A stretch of 33,578 nt of DNA from positions 1-33,578 of the forward strand of contig DASQFD010000107.1 in NCBI GenBank assembly GCA_035633255.1, in the 5' to 3' direction. The notes beneath the pieces were generated by a model. That model searched no databases. It saw nothing but the letters and a program-made list of their open reading frames with translations, and was not told where the DNA came from. This stretch comes from DASQFD01 sp035633255 (lineage in GTDB: Bacteria > Actinomycetota > Actinomycetes > Actinomycetales > Dermatophilaceae). Both the position numbers and the translations under genes were made by a program. Positions 8,128 through 15,977 of this stretch are shown here, piece by piece. Numbering within the stretch: the first letter of the stretch is position 1; the number at the start of each line of letters is the position of its first letter.

Positions 8128-9786
8128 GTGTCCCGCTCCACCGCGCGTCTTCGCGCCGTCCCCATCCCCGTCAGCGCGGCGCTCGTGCTTGCGCTGGCCG
8201 CCGGCGTGCTCGCGCCGGCGGCCGCGGCCGAGACCCCCTCGCCCGGGCCGAGTGCCAGCCCGACCCTGTCGGCGTCACCGACACCCACGTCGAGCCCGAC
8301 GCCCGGTATGCCGGCCGGCCCGGCGGCCGTGCCGGCCCCGCCCCCGCCGTCCCCCACTCCGGCCACGCCCTCGACGCCGGCGACCCAGCCGTCACCGACC
8401 GGGACACCGACTCCTGCCCCCAGCTCCCCGGCTCCCCCGCCGCCGGCGGCGGCCGATGCCCCGCCCGCCCCGTCCGGGGGCAGCACTTCGGCGACCCCGA
8501 CACCGGCGGCCGCCGCTCCCGAGCCGGTCCGGGCGGCGGCGGTGTCGGCGGCGCTGTCGCCGAGTGCCAGCCACGAGCAGCAGGCTCGCTATGCCGCGCA
8601 CTTCCTCGCCACGCGGATGAAGGCCAACGGCAACCACCTGAACTTCCCGGCGAGCACCTTCGCCGACACCGGCAACACCATCGACGCCATCCTGGCGCTC
8701 GACGCCAGCGGCACCGGGGGCGCGGCCGCCGAGGCGGCGACGACCTGGGTGGGAAAGAACGCCCGCGACTACGTCGCCTTCGGCGGTGGCCCGTTGAGCG
8801 GCGGAGGCGCGGGGAAGGTGCTCGTCCTGGCTGCATCGACGAACCGCAGCCCTGACGCGTTCGTCAACGGCCTGGTCGGTGATCTTCAGCAGCTCCTCAC
8901 CGCCACCGGCCGGTTCGGCTCCAGCAGCAACGACTACGCGGTCACGATCAACCAGGCCCTCGCCATGATCGGCCTGCAGCGAGCGGGAGCCGGCGTGCCC
9001 CCCGCCAGCCTCACCTACCTGGCGGCCCAGCAGTGCGCCAACGGCGGGGTGCGCGGGACACTCGACAAGGCACCGTGCACCGCCGACCCCGACGCGACCG
9101 CCTTCGCGACGCAGGCGTTTCTCTCGGCGGGTGAAACCGCGAGGGCCGGGCGTGCCCTTGACTACCTCGAGTCGCAGCAGCGGTCGGACGGCGGGCTGGC
9201 GAACAGCAGCGGTGAGGGGGCCAACGCCAACACCACGGGAGTGGCGGCCCAGGCCTTCGCCCTCGGTGGTCGGCGCGCTGCCTACCGCGCTGGTGCCTCC
9301 TTCATCCTCGGGCTCCAGTGGGGCTGCGAGGTCGCCGAGCCGAACCGAGGGGGCATTGCCTTCACCCTGAAGACGATGAGCACGAAACAGGAGAACGTCG
9401 ACTCGGCCATCCGGGCGACGCCTCAGGCAACCCTCGGGCTGCTCGCCGGGTCGCTGGTCACCGTGGCGAGCGGCGCGGCGACTGCCGACACCCTGGCGAT
9501 GCCCTGCGCCGCGGCACCGATGCCGGCGTCGGCACCCCCGGTGCCTTCGGCGACCCCGGCTCCGTCGGCTCCGTCGGCTCCGTCGGCTCCGGACCCGTCA
9601 ACCGTGGGCGAGCCTGCCGAGCCCATGGCGGCGGTCGCGGTCGCCTCCGCCGCGGGAGGGCCGTCCGCGCTGGCCGACACCGGAGTCGAGGTGTGGCCGA
9701 CCGCGCTGACCGGGCTCGTCCTGCTGCTGGCCGGTGCCGGGGCCGTGGGGCTCAGCCGGGTGCGGCGCCGCGGGGGGCACGCGTGA
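8128..9786 (+). CDS. Surface-anchored alpha/alpha-barrel protein resembling the alpha domain of intrinsic factor/transcobalamin
   Basis: This is a 552-residue secreted protein. Residues 1-35 form a Sec signal peptide; 36-130 are a Pro/Ser/Thr-rich stalk; 145-455 are a helical repeat domain of the prenyltransferase/squalene-cyclase or Cobalamin_bind type, with motifs such as NTIDAILALDA, DYAVTINQALAMIGL, DATAFATQAFLSAG, LESQQRSDGGLAN and NTTGVAAQAFALGG; 460-514 are a second Pro/Ser linker with APS repeats. LADTG at 515-519, then a membrane helix and an RVRRR tail, form a sorting signal of the LAxTG type used by class E sortases. Four cysteines in the helical domain could form disulfides. The GTG start at 8128 has AGGAAGGA upstream; an earlier in-frame start would lie inside the riboswitch region. 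The B12 riboswitch and the following ECF genes suggest that it captures cobalamin at the cell surface. The fold family is well supported; the ligand is inferred. Confidence 0.82.
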   Translation: MSRSTARLRAVPIPVSAALVLALAAGVLAPAAAAETPSPGPSASPTLSASPTPTSSPTPGMPAGPAAVPAPPPPSPTPATPSTPATQPSPTGTPTPAPSSPAPPPPAAADAPPAPSGGSTSATPTPAAAAPEPVRAAAVSAALSPSASHEQQARYAAHFLATRMKANGNHLNFPASTFADTGNTIDAILALDASGTGGAAAEAATTWVGKNARDYVAFGGGPLSGGGAGKVLVLAASTNRSPDAFVNGLVGDLQQLLTATGRFGSSSNDYAVTINQALAMIGLQRAGAGVPPASLTYLAAQQCANGGVRGTLDKAPCTADPDATAFATQAFLSAGETARAGRALDYLESQQRSDGGLANSSGEGANANTTGVAAQAFALGGRRAAYRAGASFILGLQWGCEVAEPNRGGIAFTLKTMSTKQENVDSAIRATPQATLGLLAGSLVTVASGAATADTLAMPCAAAPMPASAPPVPSATPAPSAPSAPSAPDPSTVGEPAEPMAAVAVASAAGGPSALADTGVEVWPTALTGLVLLLAGAGAVGLSRVRRRGGHA

Positions 9787-10700
9787 CGCTCCGTCGCAGC
9801 CTCGCCGCCTCCGCGGTCGGCACGGCCCTGCTCGCGGCCGGTCTGGTGGCCGGTCCCGCGGCGCCCGCCAGTGCCGCGGCGTGCGGCGGGAGCACGGGGG
9901 TCACCGTCGTGGTGGGCTCCTCGCTGCGCTGCGCCTCCGGCGACCCGGGCAGCGCGGTGTCGGCACTGAAGGGGACCGGCCACTCCGTCACGATGGTGCA
10001 GCGCTTCCCCGGGGCCATCTGCCGCATCGACGGTCGGCCCAGCAGTGACCCGTGCCAGGTCATGCCGCCCGCCGACGCGTACTGGTCGTTCTGGACGGCC
10101 GTGCGCGGCGGCTCGTGGCGGTACGCGTCGACCGGCGCCGCGGCATACAACCCGAAGCCGGGCACCGTGGTGGGTTTCGCCTTCGGCGCGGGCTCCCGAC
10201 CCGCGGCCTCCCCCCCGGCCGCCAGCGCCCCCACGAGGTCGACCACGACCAAGGCGCCCACGCCGCGGACCTTCACGTCCACACCCAAGCCCACCACCAA
10301 GGCGCCCAACGCCAAGGGGTCCACCACCAGGCCGCCCACCGCAAGGCCGGCGGCCCCCCGGAGCTCGACGGCGACGGGCCGGCCCCCGGCCGCCGCTGCG
10401 CCGCGCAGCACCTCGGCGACCCGCCCACCGTCGTCCGGGACGGCGGCCACCCCGGGCTCCGCTGCCTCGCCGGCTCCTCCCGCCGCCCCGTCGTCGACGT
10501 CCTCGGGCACCTCCGCCGCGCCGCCGCCGCCGGCGACGGCCCCTCCCGGGCCGACGACCCTGGGTGACGCCCGGGCGGCAGCCTCGGCGGCGGGCACGGA
10601 CGACGGGGGCGCCGGCGCCGCGCTTCTCGGCGCCGGGCTGGTCGCCGCCCTCGGCGCCCTGGCCGGCACCGTCGCCTGGCGCCGCCGGACCCAGGGCTGA
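9783..10700 (+). CDS. Membrane-tethered DUF4430-like (transcobalamin beta-domain-like) protein
   Basis: This 305-residue protein starts at a GTG overlapping the previous stop (GTGA). Residues 1-32 are a signal peptide ending near ASA. Residues 35-140 form a small globular domain with four cysteines (AACGG, SLRCASG, GAICRID, SDPCQ) and the pattern AYWSFW, GSWRYAS, GAAAYNP, GTVVGFAFG. This resembles the DUF4430 domain, the fold of the C-terminal beta domain of transcobalamin and intrinsic factor. A long Pro/Thr/Ser/Lys-rich linker (about 145-270) follows, then a C-terminal membrane helix (GAALLGAGLVAALGALAGTVAW) and RRRTQG. There is no LPxTG-like motif, so it is probably held by the helix itself, unlike its neighbour. 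Together the two proteins would supply both halves of a transcobalamin-like binder. Cobalamin binding is inferred from fold and context. Confidence 0.78.
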   Translation: MTLRRSLAASAVGTALLAAGLVAGPAAPASAAACGGSTGVTVVVGSSLRCASGDPGSAVSALKGTGHSVTMVQRFPGAICRIDGRPSSDPCQVMPPADAYWSFWTAVRGGSWRYASTGAAAYNPKPGTVVGFAFGAGSRPAASPPAASAPTRSTTTKAPTPRTFTSTPKPTTKAPNAKGSTTRPPTARPAAPRSSTATGRPPAAAAPRSTSATRPPSSGTAATPGSAASPAPPAAPSSTSSGTSAAPPPPATAPPGPTTLGDARAAASAAGTDDGGAGAALLGAGLVAALGALAGTVAWRRRTQG

Positions 10701-10705
10701 GCACC

Positions 10706-11854
10706 GTGCCGACCGGCCTGCCGCGACCGCTCCACCCCGCCGCCTGGTGGGCGTGGGCGGTCGGGCTGGCCGTGGCGGCCGGCACGACGACCAACCCGCT
10801 GCTGCTGCTGCTCACCCTCGCGGTCGCCGCTCTCGTCGTCGCCGCCCGCAGGGGCAGCACCCCGTGGGCCCGTGCCTTCCGGCTCTACCTGTGGCTCGGC
10901 CTGTTCATCGTGCTGGTGCGCGTCGTGCTCCACGTGCTGGTCGGGCTCAAGGTGGGCACGGTGACCGTGCTGCCGCTCCCGGAGGTGCAGCTGCCCGAGT
11001 GGGCGGCCGGGGTCCAGCTCCTCGGGGACGTCAAGCTCGAGGGCCTGTTGGCCGCCGCCGTCGAGGGCCTGCGGCTGGCCGTCGTCGTCGCCTGCGTCGG
11101 TGCAGCCAACGCCCTCGCCAACCCCAAGCGGCTGCTTCGCGCCCTGCCGGGCGCGCTCGCCGAGGTCGGGGCCGCGGTCGTCGTGTCGGTGACCGTCGCC
11201 CCCCAGCTCGCCGAGAGCGTCCAGCGGGTGCTGCGGGCCCGGGCGCTTCGCGGCGACACCAGCCGGGGCCTGCGCGCGCTGCCCCGCGTGGCCCTGCCGG
11301 TGCTCGAGGACACCCTGGAGCGCTCGCTGCTGCTGGCGGGGGCCATGGACTCACGCGGCTACGGGCGCCGGCCCGCCCCGTCGACCTCGAGGCGCGCCGC
11401 CTCCGGGCGGGCGGCCACCGGCGCCCTCGTCCTCGCCGGCCTCGTCGCCACCGCCCTCGGGCTCTACGGCGTGCTGGACGGCTCGGCCCCCGCCCTGCTC
11501 GGCCTGCCCGTCCTCCTGGCCGGTGTCACGGCGGCGCTGGTCGGGGTCTGGCTGCGCGGCCGCGGTGCCGTGCGGACGGCATACCGTCCCGATCCGTGGG
11601 CGGCACCGGAGTGGCTGACCGCGGTGACCGGCGCGGGGGCGGCCGCCGCGCTGCTGTGGACCTCGCGCACCACACCGGACGCCCTCGGGCTCCCGCTCGA
11701 CCCAGTCGGCTGGCCGGCCCTGCCGGTCGTGCCCGTGGTCGGGCTGCTGGTCGCGGCGCTTCCGGCGGTGCTCACCCCACCGGTGCCCCGGCCGGCGTCC
11801 CGGACCCCGCGCCGTGGCGCGGCGCCCGCCCGTGTGGAGGCGCTCCGTGCCTGA
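10706..11854 (+). CDS. ECF transporter T component (CbiQ-like transmembrane protein)
   Basis: This 382-residue polytopic membrane protein belongs to the energy-coupling T (EcfT/CbiQ) family. It shows the two short coupling motifs that contact the ATPases: the ARALRG segment near residue 180 and AMDSRGYG near 213-220. It is longer than the usual 250-270 residues; the extra C-terminal part (about 225-370) contains further hydrophobic segments (for example TGALVLAGLVATALGLYGVL, and VVPVVGLLVAALPAVL). The start is GTG at 10706, five bases after the preceding stop, and the 3' end overlaps the ATPase gene by eight bases. In the assembled transporter it links substrate-binding S protein and ATPases in the cytoplasmic membrane. 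The family is clear; the vitamin is suggested by the B12 riboswitch. Confidence 0.88.
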   Translation: MPTGLPRPLHPAAWWAWAVGLAVAAGTTTNPLLLLLTLAVAALVVAARRGSTPWARAFRLYLWLGLFIVLVRVVLHVLVGLKVGTVTVLPLPEVQLPEWAAGVQLLGDVKLEGLLAAAVEGLRLAVVVACVGAANALANPKRLLRALPGALAEVGAAVVVSVTVAPQLAESVQRVLRARALRGDTSRGLRALPRVALPVLEDTLERSLLLAGAMDSRGYGRRPAPSTSRRAASGRAATGALVLAGLVATALGLYGVLDGSAPALLGLPVLLAGVTAALVGVWLRGRGAVRTAYRPDPWAAPEWLTAVTGAGAAAALLWTSRTTPDALGLPLDPVGWPALPVVPVVGLLVAALPAVLTPPVPRPASRTPRRGAAPARVEALRA

Positions 11855-13553
11855 GCCCGCCGTCGTCCTCGACGCCGTCACCGTCACGCTGCCCGATGCC
11901 GCGGCGGCGACGCTGCGCGGGGTCAGCGTCGCCGTCGAGGAGGGCGAGCTGGCCCTCGTGGTGGGGCGCACCGGCGTGGGCAAGTCCACGCTCCTCGGCG
12001 CGATGACGGGGGCCGTGCCGCACTTCACCGGCGGGACGCTGGCCGGGGACGTGCGGGTGCACGGGCGCTCGACCCGCACCTGGCGGCCGCGTGACCTGGC
12101 CGACCTCGTCGGGACCGTGGGGCAGGACCCGCTCGCGGGCTTCGTCACCGACACCGTGGAGGAGGAGCTCGCCTACGGCATGGAGCAGCTCGGCCTGTCC
12201 GGGGCGGTGATGCGGACCCGCGTCGAGGAGGTGCTCGACGTCATGGGCATCGCCGAGCTCCGGGAGGCGCCGCTGCGCGAGCTGTCCGGGGGGCAGCAGC
12301 AGCGCGTCGCCATCGGGGCCGTGCTCACCGCGCACCCGCGGGTGATCGTGCTCGACGAGCCGACCTCGGCGCTGGACCCCACCGGCGCCGAGGAGGTGCT
12401 CGCGACGATCACCCGACTCGTGCACGACCTCGCCGTGACGGTCGTCGTGGCGGAGCACCGGATCGAGCGGGTGCTCCAGTACGCCGACACGGTCCTCGCC
12501 GTCGGCGCGGACGGCCGGGTGCGCCAGGGCGCGCCGGCGGAGGTCATGGAGGACGCGGACGTCGCCCCCCCGGTCGTCGAGCTCGGACGGTATGCCGGGT
12601 GGTCACCGCTGCCGCTCTCGGTGCGCGACGCCCGGCGCCGGGGCACGGCGCTGCGCGCGGAGCTGGCCCGGGTGGCGGTGGAGCGGCCGGCGCCGGCTGC
12701 GCCGTCGGCCCGGCGTGGAGGACCGACGGTCCTGGCGGCGCGGGGGGTCGTGGTCCGCCACGGTGACGTCATCGCCGTGGCCGGGGTCGACCTCGACCTG
12801 CGGGCCGGCGAGGTGACAGCCCTGATGGGCCGCAACGGCTCCGGGAAGTCCTCGCTGCTGTGGGCCCTGCAGGGCAGCGGCTCCCGGGCGGCCGGCACCG
12901 TCGTCGTGCACCCCTCCGGCGGCGGGCCGGCGCTCGACCCGGCGGCGCTCGACCGGGCCACCCTCGACCCGGCGGCGCTGGACCCGGCGGCGCTGGACCC
13001 GGCCGCACGCCGGCGGCACGTCGGCCTGGTGCCGCAGTCGGCCACCGACCTGCTCTACCTCGACACGGTGGGCGCGGAGTGTGCCCAGGCCGATGCGGAG
13101 AGCGGCGTGCCACCGGGGACGTGCGCGGAGCTGCTCGAGCGGCTGGTCCCGGGGCTGGACCGGCTGCGACACCCGCGTGACCTCTCCGAGGGGCAGCGCC
13201 TCGCGGTCGTCCTCGCCATCCAGCTGACCGCCGACCCGGAGGTGCTGCTGCTGGACGAGCCGACCCGGGGGTTGGACTATCCCGCGAAGGCCGCCCTGCG
13301 CCAGACCGTGCGGGAGCTCGTGGCGCGCGGGCGGTCCGTGGTGGTCGCGACGCACGACGTGGAGGTGGTGGCCGCCACGGCGGACCGAGTCGTCCTCCTG
13401 GCCGCCGGGGAGGTCGTCGCGGACGGCTCCGCGGCGGAGGTCATGGGCTCCTCCCCCGCGCTCGCGCCACAGATCGCCAAGATCACCGCGCCGGGTCCGT
13501 GGCTCACCCTGGGCGACGTCGTGACCGCCCTGGACGCCGAGGTGAGCCGGTGA
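11847..13553 (+). CDS. ECF transporter fused A1-A2 ATPase subunit
   Basis: This 568-residue cytosolic protein contains two ABC ATPase domains. Domain 1: Walker A GRTGVGKST (40-48), signature LSGGQ (146-150), Walker B VIVLDEPTSALD. Domain 2: Walker A GRNGSGKSS (328-336), signature LSEGQ (446-450, Gly replaced by Glu), Walker B VLLLDEPTRGLD (about 465-476). This is the fused EcfA/EcfA' arrangement common in actinobacteria. Domain 2 carries an odd insertion of five LDPAA-type pentapeptides (362-386) between Walker A and the Q-loop VPQSATD. The GTG start at 11847 has GGAGG six bases upstream and overlaps the T gene by eight bases; an in-frame GTG at 11814 lacks that site. It powers uptake by the T and S proteins encoded on either side. 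Confidence 0.92.
   Translation: MPEPAVVLDAVTVTLPDAAAATLRGVSVAVEEGELALVVGRTGVGKSTLLGAMTGAVPHFTGGTLAGDVRVHGRSTRTWRPRDLADLVGTVGQDPLAGFVTDTVEEELAYGMEQLGLSGAVMRTRVEEVLDVMGIAELREAPLRELSGGQQQRVAIGAVLTAHPRVIVLDEPTSALDPTGAEEVLATITRLVHDLAVTVVVAEHRIERVLQYADTVLAVGADGRVRQGAPAEVMEDADVAPPVVELGRYAGWSPLPLSVRDARRRGTALRAELARVAVERPAPAAPSARRGGPTVLAARGVVVRHGDVIAVAGVDLDLRAGEVTALMGRNGSGKSSLLWALQGSGSRAAGTVVVHPSGGGPALDPAALDRATLDPAALDPAALDPAARRRHVGLVPQSATDLLYLDTVGAECAQADAESGVPPGTCAELLERLVPGLDRLRHPRDLSEGQRLAVVLAIQLTADPEVLLLDEPTRGLDYPAKAALRQTVRELVARGRSVVVATHDVEVVAATADRVVLLAAGEVVADGSAAEVMGSSPALAPQIAKITAPGPWLTLGDVVTALDAEVSR
12930..13004 (+). repeat. Five tandem 15-bp repeats inside the ECF ATPase gene
   Basis: Five imperfect copies of a 15-bp unit (gcgctcgacccggcg type) are in frame and encode ALDPA-like pentapeptides (codons 362-386). 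They lie between Walker A and the Q-loop of the second ATPase domain. Such perfect-period repeats are prone to length change by slippage, so copy number may vary between strains. Confidence 0.85.
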
Positions 13554-14458
13554 GCGCCGACGAGCGGGTCGAGATCGCAGGACACGCCGAGACAACGGCG
13601 GTGCCGTCGGCGTGTCCTGCGATCTCGACCGAGGCGGCCCGGCGGGTCACGGCCATCCGGCTGCGCCCCCGCTCGACCGCGGCCGTGGTGGTGGCGAGCG
13701 CGATCGGGCTCGCGGCGTTCTGCTGGCCGCTGCTCGTCGGACCCGAGTCCGCGCTCGCCGGCAGCGCGACCGCACCCCTGGTGCTGGGGCTCCTGCTCCC
13801 CCTGCTCCTGGCCGTCGTGCTGGTCGAGATCGCCGAGGGCGGCCTCGACGTCAAGGCGGTCGCCGTCCTCGGCGTGCTGGCCGCCGTGGGCGCGGCGCTG
13901 CGCCCGCTCGGCGCCGGGACCGCCGGTCTGGAGACGGTGTTCTTCCTGCTCGTGCTGGGCGGCCGGGTCTTCGGGGCCGGCTTCGGCTTCGTGCTCGGTG
14001 CGACGACCCTGTTCGCCTCCGCCCTGGTGACCGGCGGCGTCGGGCCATGGCTGCCGTACCAGATGCTCGGCGCCGCCTGGGTGGGGCTCGGAGCGGGCCT
14101 CCTGCCGCGCGCGACGGGACGCCGCGAGATCGGGCTGCTCGCGGCATACGGGGCGGTTGCCGGACTGGCCTACGGCATGCTCCTCAACCTGTCGTTCTGG
14201 CCGCTGGCGACCGGGCTCGGCACCTCCCTCTCCTACCTTCCGGGCGCACCGGTCGGGGAGAACCTGCACCGGTTCCTGGTCTTCTCCCTGGCGACCTCGC
14301 TCGCGTGGGACCTCGGACGGGCCCTGACCAACGCCGCCCTCGTCGCCGTCACCGGCACGGCCGTCCTCGGGGCCCTCCGACGGGCGGCCCGGCGGGCGGC
14401 CTTCGACGCGCCGGTCCGCTTCGAGGACCCCGCCCCCGCTCCGCCGCCCCCCCGGTGA
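13550..14458 (+). CDS. ECF transporter S component (putative cobalamin-binding)
   Basis: This 302-residue protein starts at GTG 13550, overlapping the ATPase stop (GTGA). After a hydrophilic N-terminal 40 residues it has about six hydrophobic segments with the S-component pattern: DVKAVAVLGVLAAVGAALRPLG, ETVFFLLVLGGRVFG, GFVLGATTLFASALVTGGVGPWLPYQML, then AAWVGLGAGLLP. These resemble the integral membrane substrate-binding proteins of ECF transporters (for example QueT/CbrT-like). It would bind the vitamin and topple in the membrane when coupled to T and A. The operon's B12 riboswitch suggests a cobalamin or corrinoid substrate. Codons 6-27 are occupied by a perfect 24-bp inverted repeat, which makes the N-terminal peptide doubtful: translation might start further down, at GTG 13640-13642 (VTAIRL), which would leave the hairpin as leader. 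Confidence 0.85.
   Translation: MSADERVEIAGHAETTAVPSACPAISTEAARRVTAIRLRPRSTAAVVVASAIGLAAFCWPLLVGPESALAGSATAPLVLGLLLPLLLAVVLVEIAEGGLDVKAVAVLGVLAAVGAALRPLGAGTAGLETVFFLLVLGGRVFGAGFGFVLGATTLFASALVTGGVGPWLPYQMLGAAWVGLGAGLLPRATGRREIGLLAAYGAVAGLAYGMLLNLSFWPLATGLGTSLSYLPGAPVGENLHRFLVFSLATSLAWDLGRALTNAALVAVTGTAVLGALRRAARRAAFDAPVRFEDPAPAPPPPR
13567..13630. repeat. Perfect 24-bp inverted repeat at the start of the S-component gene
   Basis: Positions 13567-13590 and 13607-13630 are exact reverse complements (24 of 24), separated by a 16-nt loop. The arms begin GGTCGAGATCGCAGG and end in the matching complement. The hairpin starts 17 nt after the GTG start and would be very stable in mRNA. No second copy of the arm was seen in the window. 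It may be an inserted mobile palindrome or a translational control hairpin; both are inferences. Confidence 0.9.
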
Positions 14459-14478
14459 CCCGCTGGCAGAATCCCCCC

Positions 14479-15018
14479 ATGACGCCGCTCGAGCTCGACC
14501 GAAACCCCGCCTGGCTCAGCCGCGAGGACCTCGACGCCGCTCGGCAGCGACTTCCGATCCTCTACGTGGACGCGGTGCCGGTGCGCGTGGACGACCGGGG
14601 CGCCGTCGCCGCCGTCGGCCTGCTGCTGCGGGCCTCGGAGAGCGGCTCGGTCGATCGTGAGCTGGTCTCGGGCCGGGTGCTCCACCACGAGCGCATCCGG
14701 GACGCGCTGCTGCGGCACCTGGAGAAGGACCTCGGCCCGATGGCCCTGCCGCGCGTCCCGGTCAGCCCCCAGCCGTTCACCGTCGCCGAGTACTTCCCCA
14801 CCCCCGGCGTCACGCCCTTCCACGACCCTCGCCAGCATGCCGTCTCCCTGGCGTTCGTCGTGCCGGTGGCGGGTGACTGCGCCCCGCAGCAGAACGCCCT
14901 CCACCTCGCCTGGCTGACCCCGGAGGAGGCCCTCGCCCCCGCGATGCTCGCCGAGATGTCCCGCGGTCACGGGGTGCTGCTGCGGCAGGCGCTCGCCCAC
15001 CTCGGGCACGCCGTCTGA
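14479..15018 (+). CDS. DUF4916 / NUDIX-related protein
   Basis: This 179-residue cytosolic protein resembles the actinobacterial DUF4916 group of NUDIX-fold proteins (PAWLSREDLDAARQRLPILYVDAVPVRV at the start, then GLLLRAS, SGRVLHHERIRDALLRHLEKDLG, and TVAEYFPTPG.TPFHDPRQHAVSLAFVVPVAGD). The classical nudix box (GX5EX7REUXEEXGU) is not evident, so hydrolase activity on nucleoside diphosphates cannot be claimed. The ATG at 14479 lacks a ribosome site; AGAAT six to seven bases upstream is a plausible -10 element for a leaderless transcript, similar to that before valS. It lies 20 bp after the S-component gene and might also be read from the B12 operon. The substrate is unknown. Confidence 0.75.
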   Translation: MTPLELDRNPAWLSREDLDAARQRLPILYVDAVPVRVDDRGAVAAVGLLLRASESGSVDRELVSGRVLHHERIRDALLRHLEKDLGPMALPRVPVSPQPFTVAEYFPTPGVTPFHDPRQHAVSLAFVVPVAGDCAPQQNALHLAWLTPEEALAPAMLAEMSRGHGVLLRQALAHLGHAV

Positions 15019-15054
15019 CCAGCCCCCCGCGCGCTGACCGGGGCCGGTGGCCGG

Positions 15055-15822
15055 TCAGGCGCCCGCCGCCCGTTTGTTGAACTTGTCGGTGCGCCGCGTC
15101 ATGTCGTGCCGCTCGCGCTCGGCGGCCTCCTCGGGCGTGGGGGCCGTGCCGCCGAGACGCGCGGGCAGGTAGCGCAGGTCCGCGCCGGTCAGCGGCGGGT
15201 ATGCCGCCTGCTGGGCCTCCAGCTGCGCCTGCATCGCCGCCTTGAGGCGCTCCGTGGCGGCGGCGGCGTCCTCGTCGGGTCCCACGGTGAGCGGCTCGCC
15301 CACGGTGAGGTGGATCGGGATCCTGCTGCGCCCGCGGTGCTTGGGGGCGTCCTTGGTCCACACCCGCTGTGACCCCCAGATCGTCACCGGCAGCAGCGGC
15401 ACCCCCCCCTGCTGGGCCATCCGGGCGGCGCCGGCCTTGAACTCCTTGAGCTCGAAGGACCGCGACATCGTCGCCTCGGGGAAGACACCCACCACCTCGC
15501 CGGCGCGCAGGGCCGCCACCGCGGCGTCGAAGGCGTGGCTGCCCGCGTGCCGGTCGACGGGGATGTGGTGCATGCCGCGCATCAGCCGCCCGGCGACCGG
15601 GTGGGAGAAGACCGACTTCTTGGCCATGAAACGCACCAGCCGCCGGCTCGGCTGGGCCGTCAGGCCGGCATACGTGAAGTCGAAGTAGCCCGTGTGGTTG
15701 ATGGCCATGACCGCACCACCGGCGGCGGGCACGTGCTCGGCGCCCAGGATGGTGAACCGCAGGCCCTGGGCGCGGAACAGCGTGCGGGCGAGGCCGACGA
15801 CGGGGGTGTAGAGGGGCTCCAT
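15055..15822 (-). CDS. 1-acyl-sn-glycerol-3-phosphate acyltransferase (PlsC family)
   Basis: This 255-residue protein has the acyltransferase motifs of the PlsC family: NHTGYFD (the H-x4-D catalytic pair, in AVMAINHTGYFDFTYAG), then HIPVDRH, FPEATMSRS (motif III) and LLPVTIWGSQRVW (motif IV). These enzymes acylate lysophosphatidate to phosphatidate for membrane lipid synthesis; some family members use other acceptors. It is probably peripheral at the cytoplasmic membrane. The ATG at 15822 has no ribosome site, but TAGGCT lies six to seven bases upstream on the minus strand, fitting a leaderless start. The far N-terminal open-frame extension is rejected. It is convergent with the DUF4916 gene and divergent from valS. 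Confidence 0.9.
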   Translation of the reverse strand: MEPLYTPVVGLARTLFRAQGLRFTILGAEHVPAAGGAVMAINHTGYFDFTYAGLTAQPSRRLVRFMAKKSVFSHPVAGRLMRGMHHIPVDRHAGSHAFDAAVAALRAGEVVGVFPEATMSRSFELKEFKAGAARMAQQGGVPLLPVTIWGSQRVWTKDAPKHRGRSRIPIHLTVGEPLTVGPDEDAAAATERLKAAMQAQLEAQQAAYPPLTGADLRYLPARLGGTAPTPEEAAERERHDMTRRTDKFNKRAAGA

Positions 15823-15977
15823 GCGCCCGAGCCTACGGGAGCGTAGGGGGCCCGCCGCGGCTCCACCTCGGTCCGTCGGCAGCGTCACCCGCGCCCGCGG
15901 CGGGCGCCTCCCGGCGAGCGGCGGCGGCCCGCGACCACGTGCCGCCGGGTGCCGCGCGGTCTGGGAGAATCCGCGGC

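Noticed and set aside
12930..13004. Regular short repeats considered as a CRISPR array
   Set aside because: The period is 15 bp without spacers and lies in frame inside an ATPase gene. No cas genes are seen anywhere in the window.
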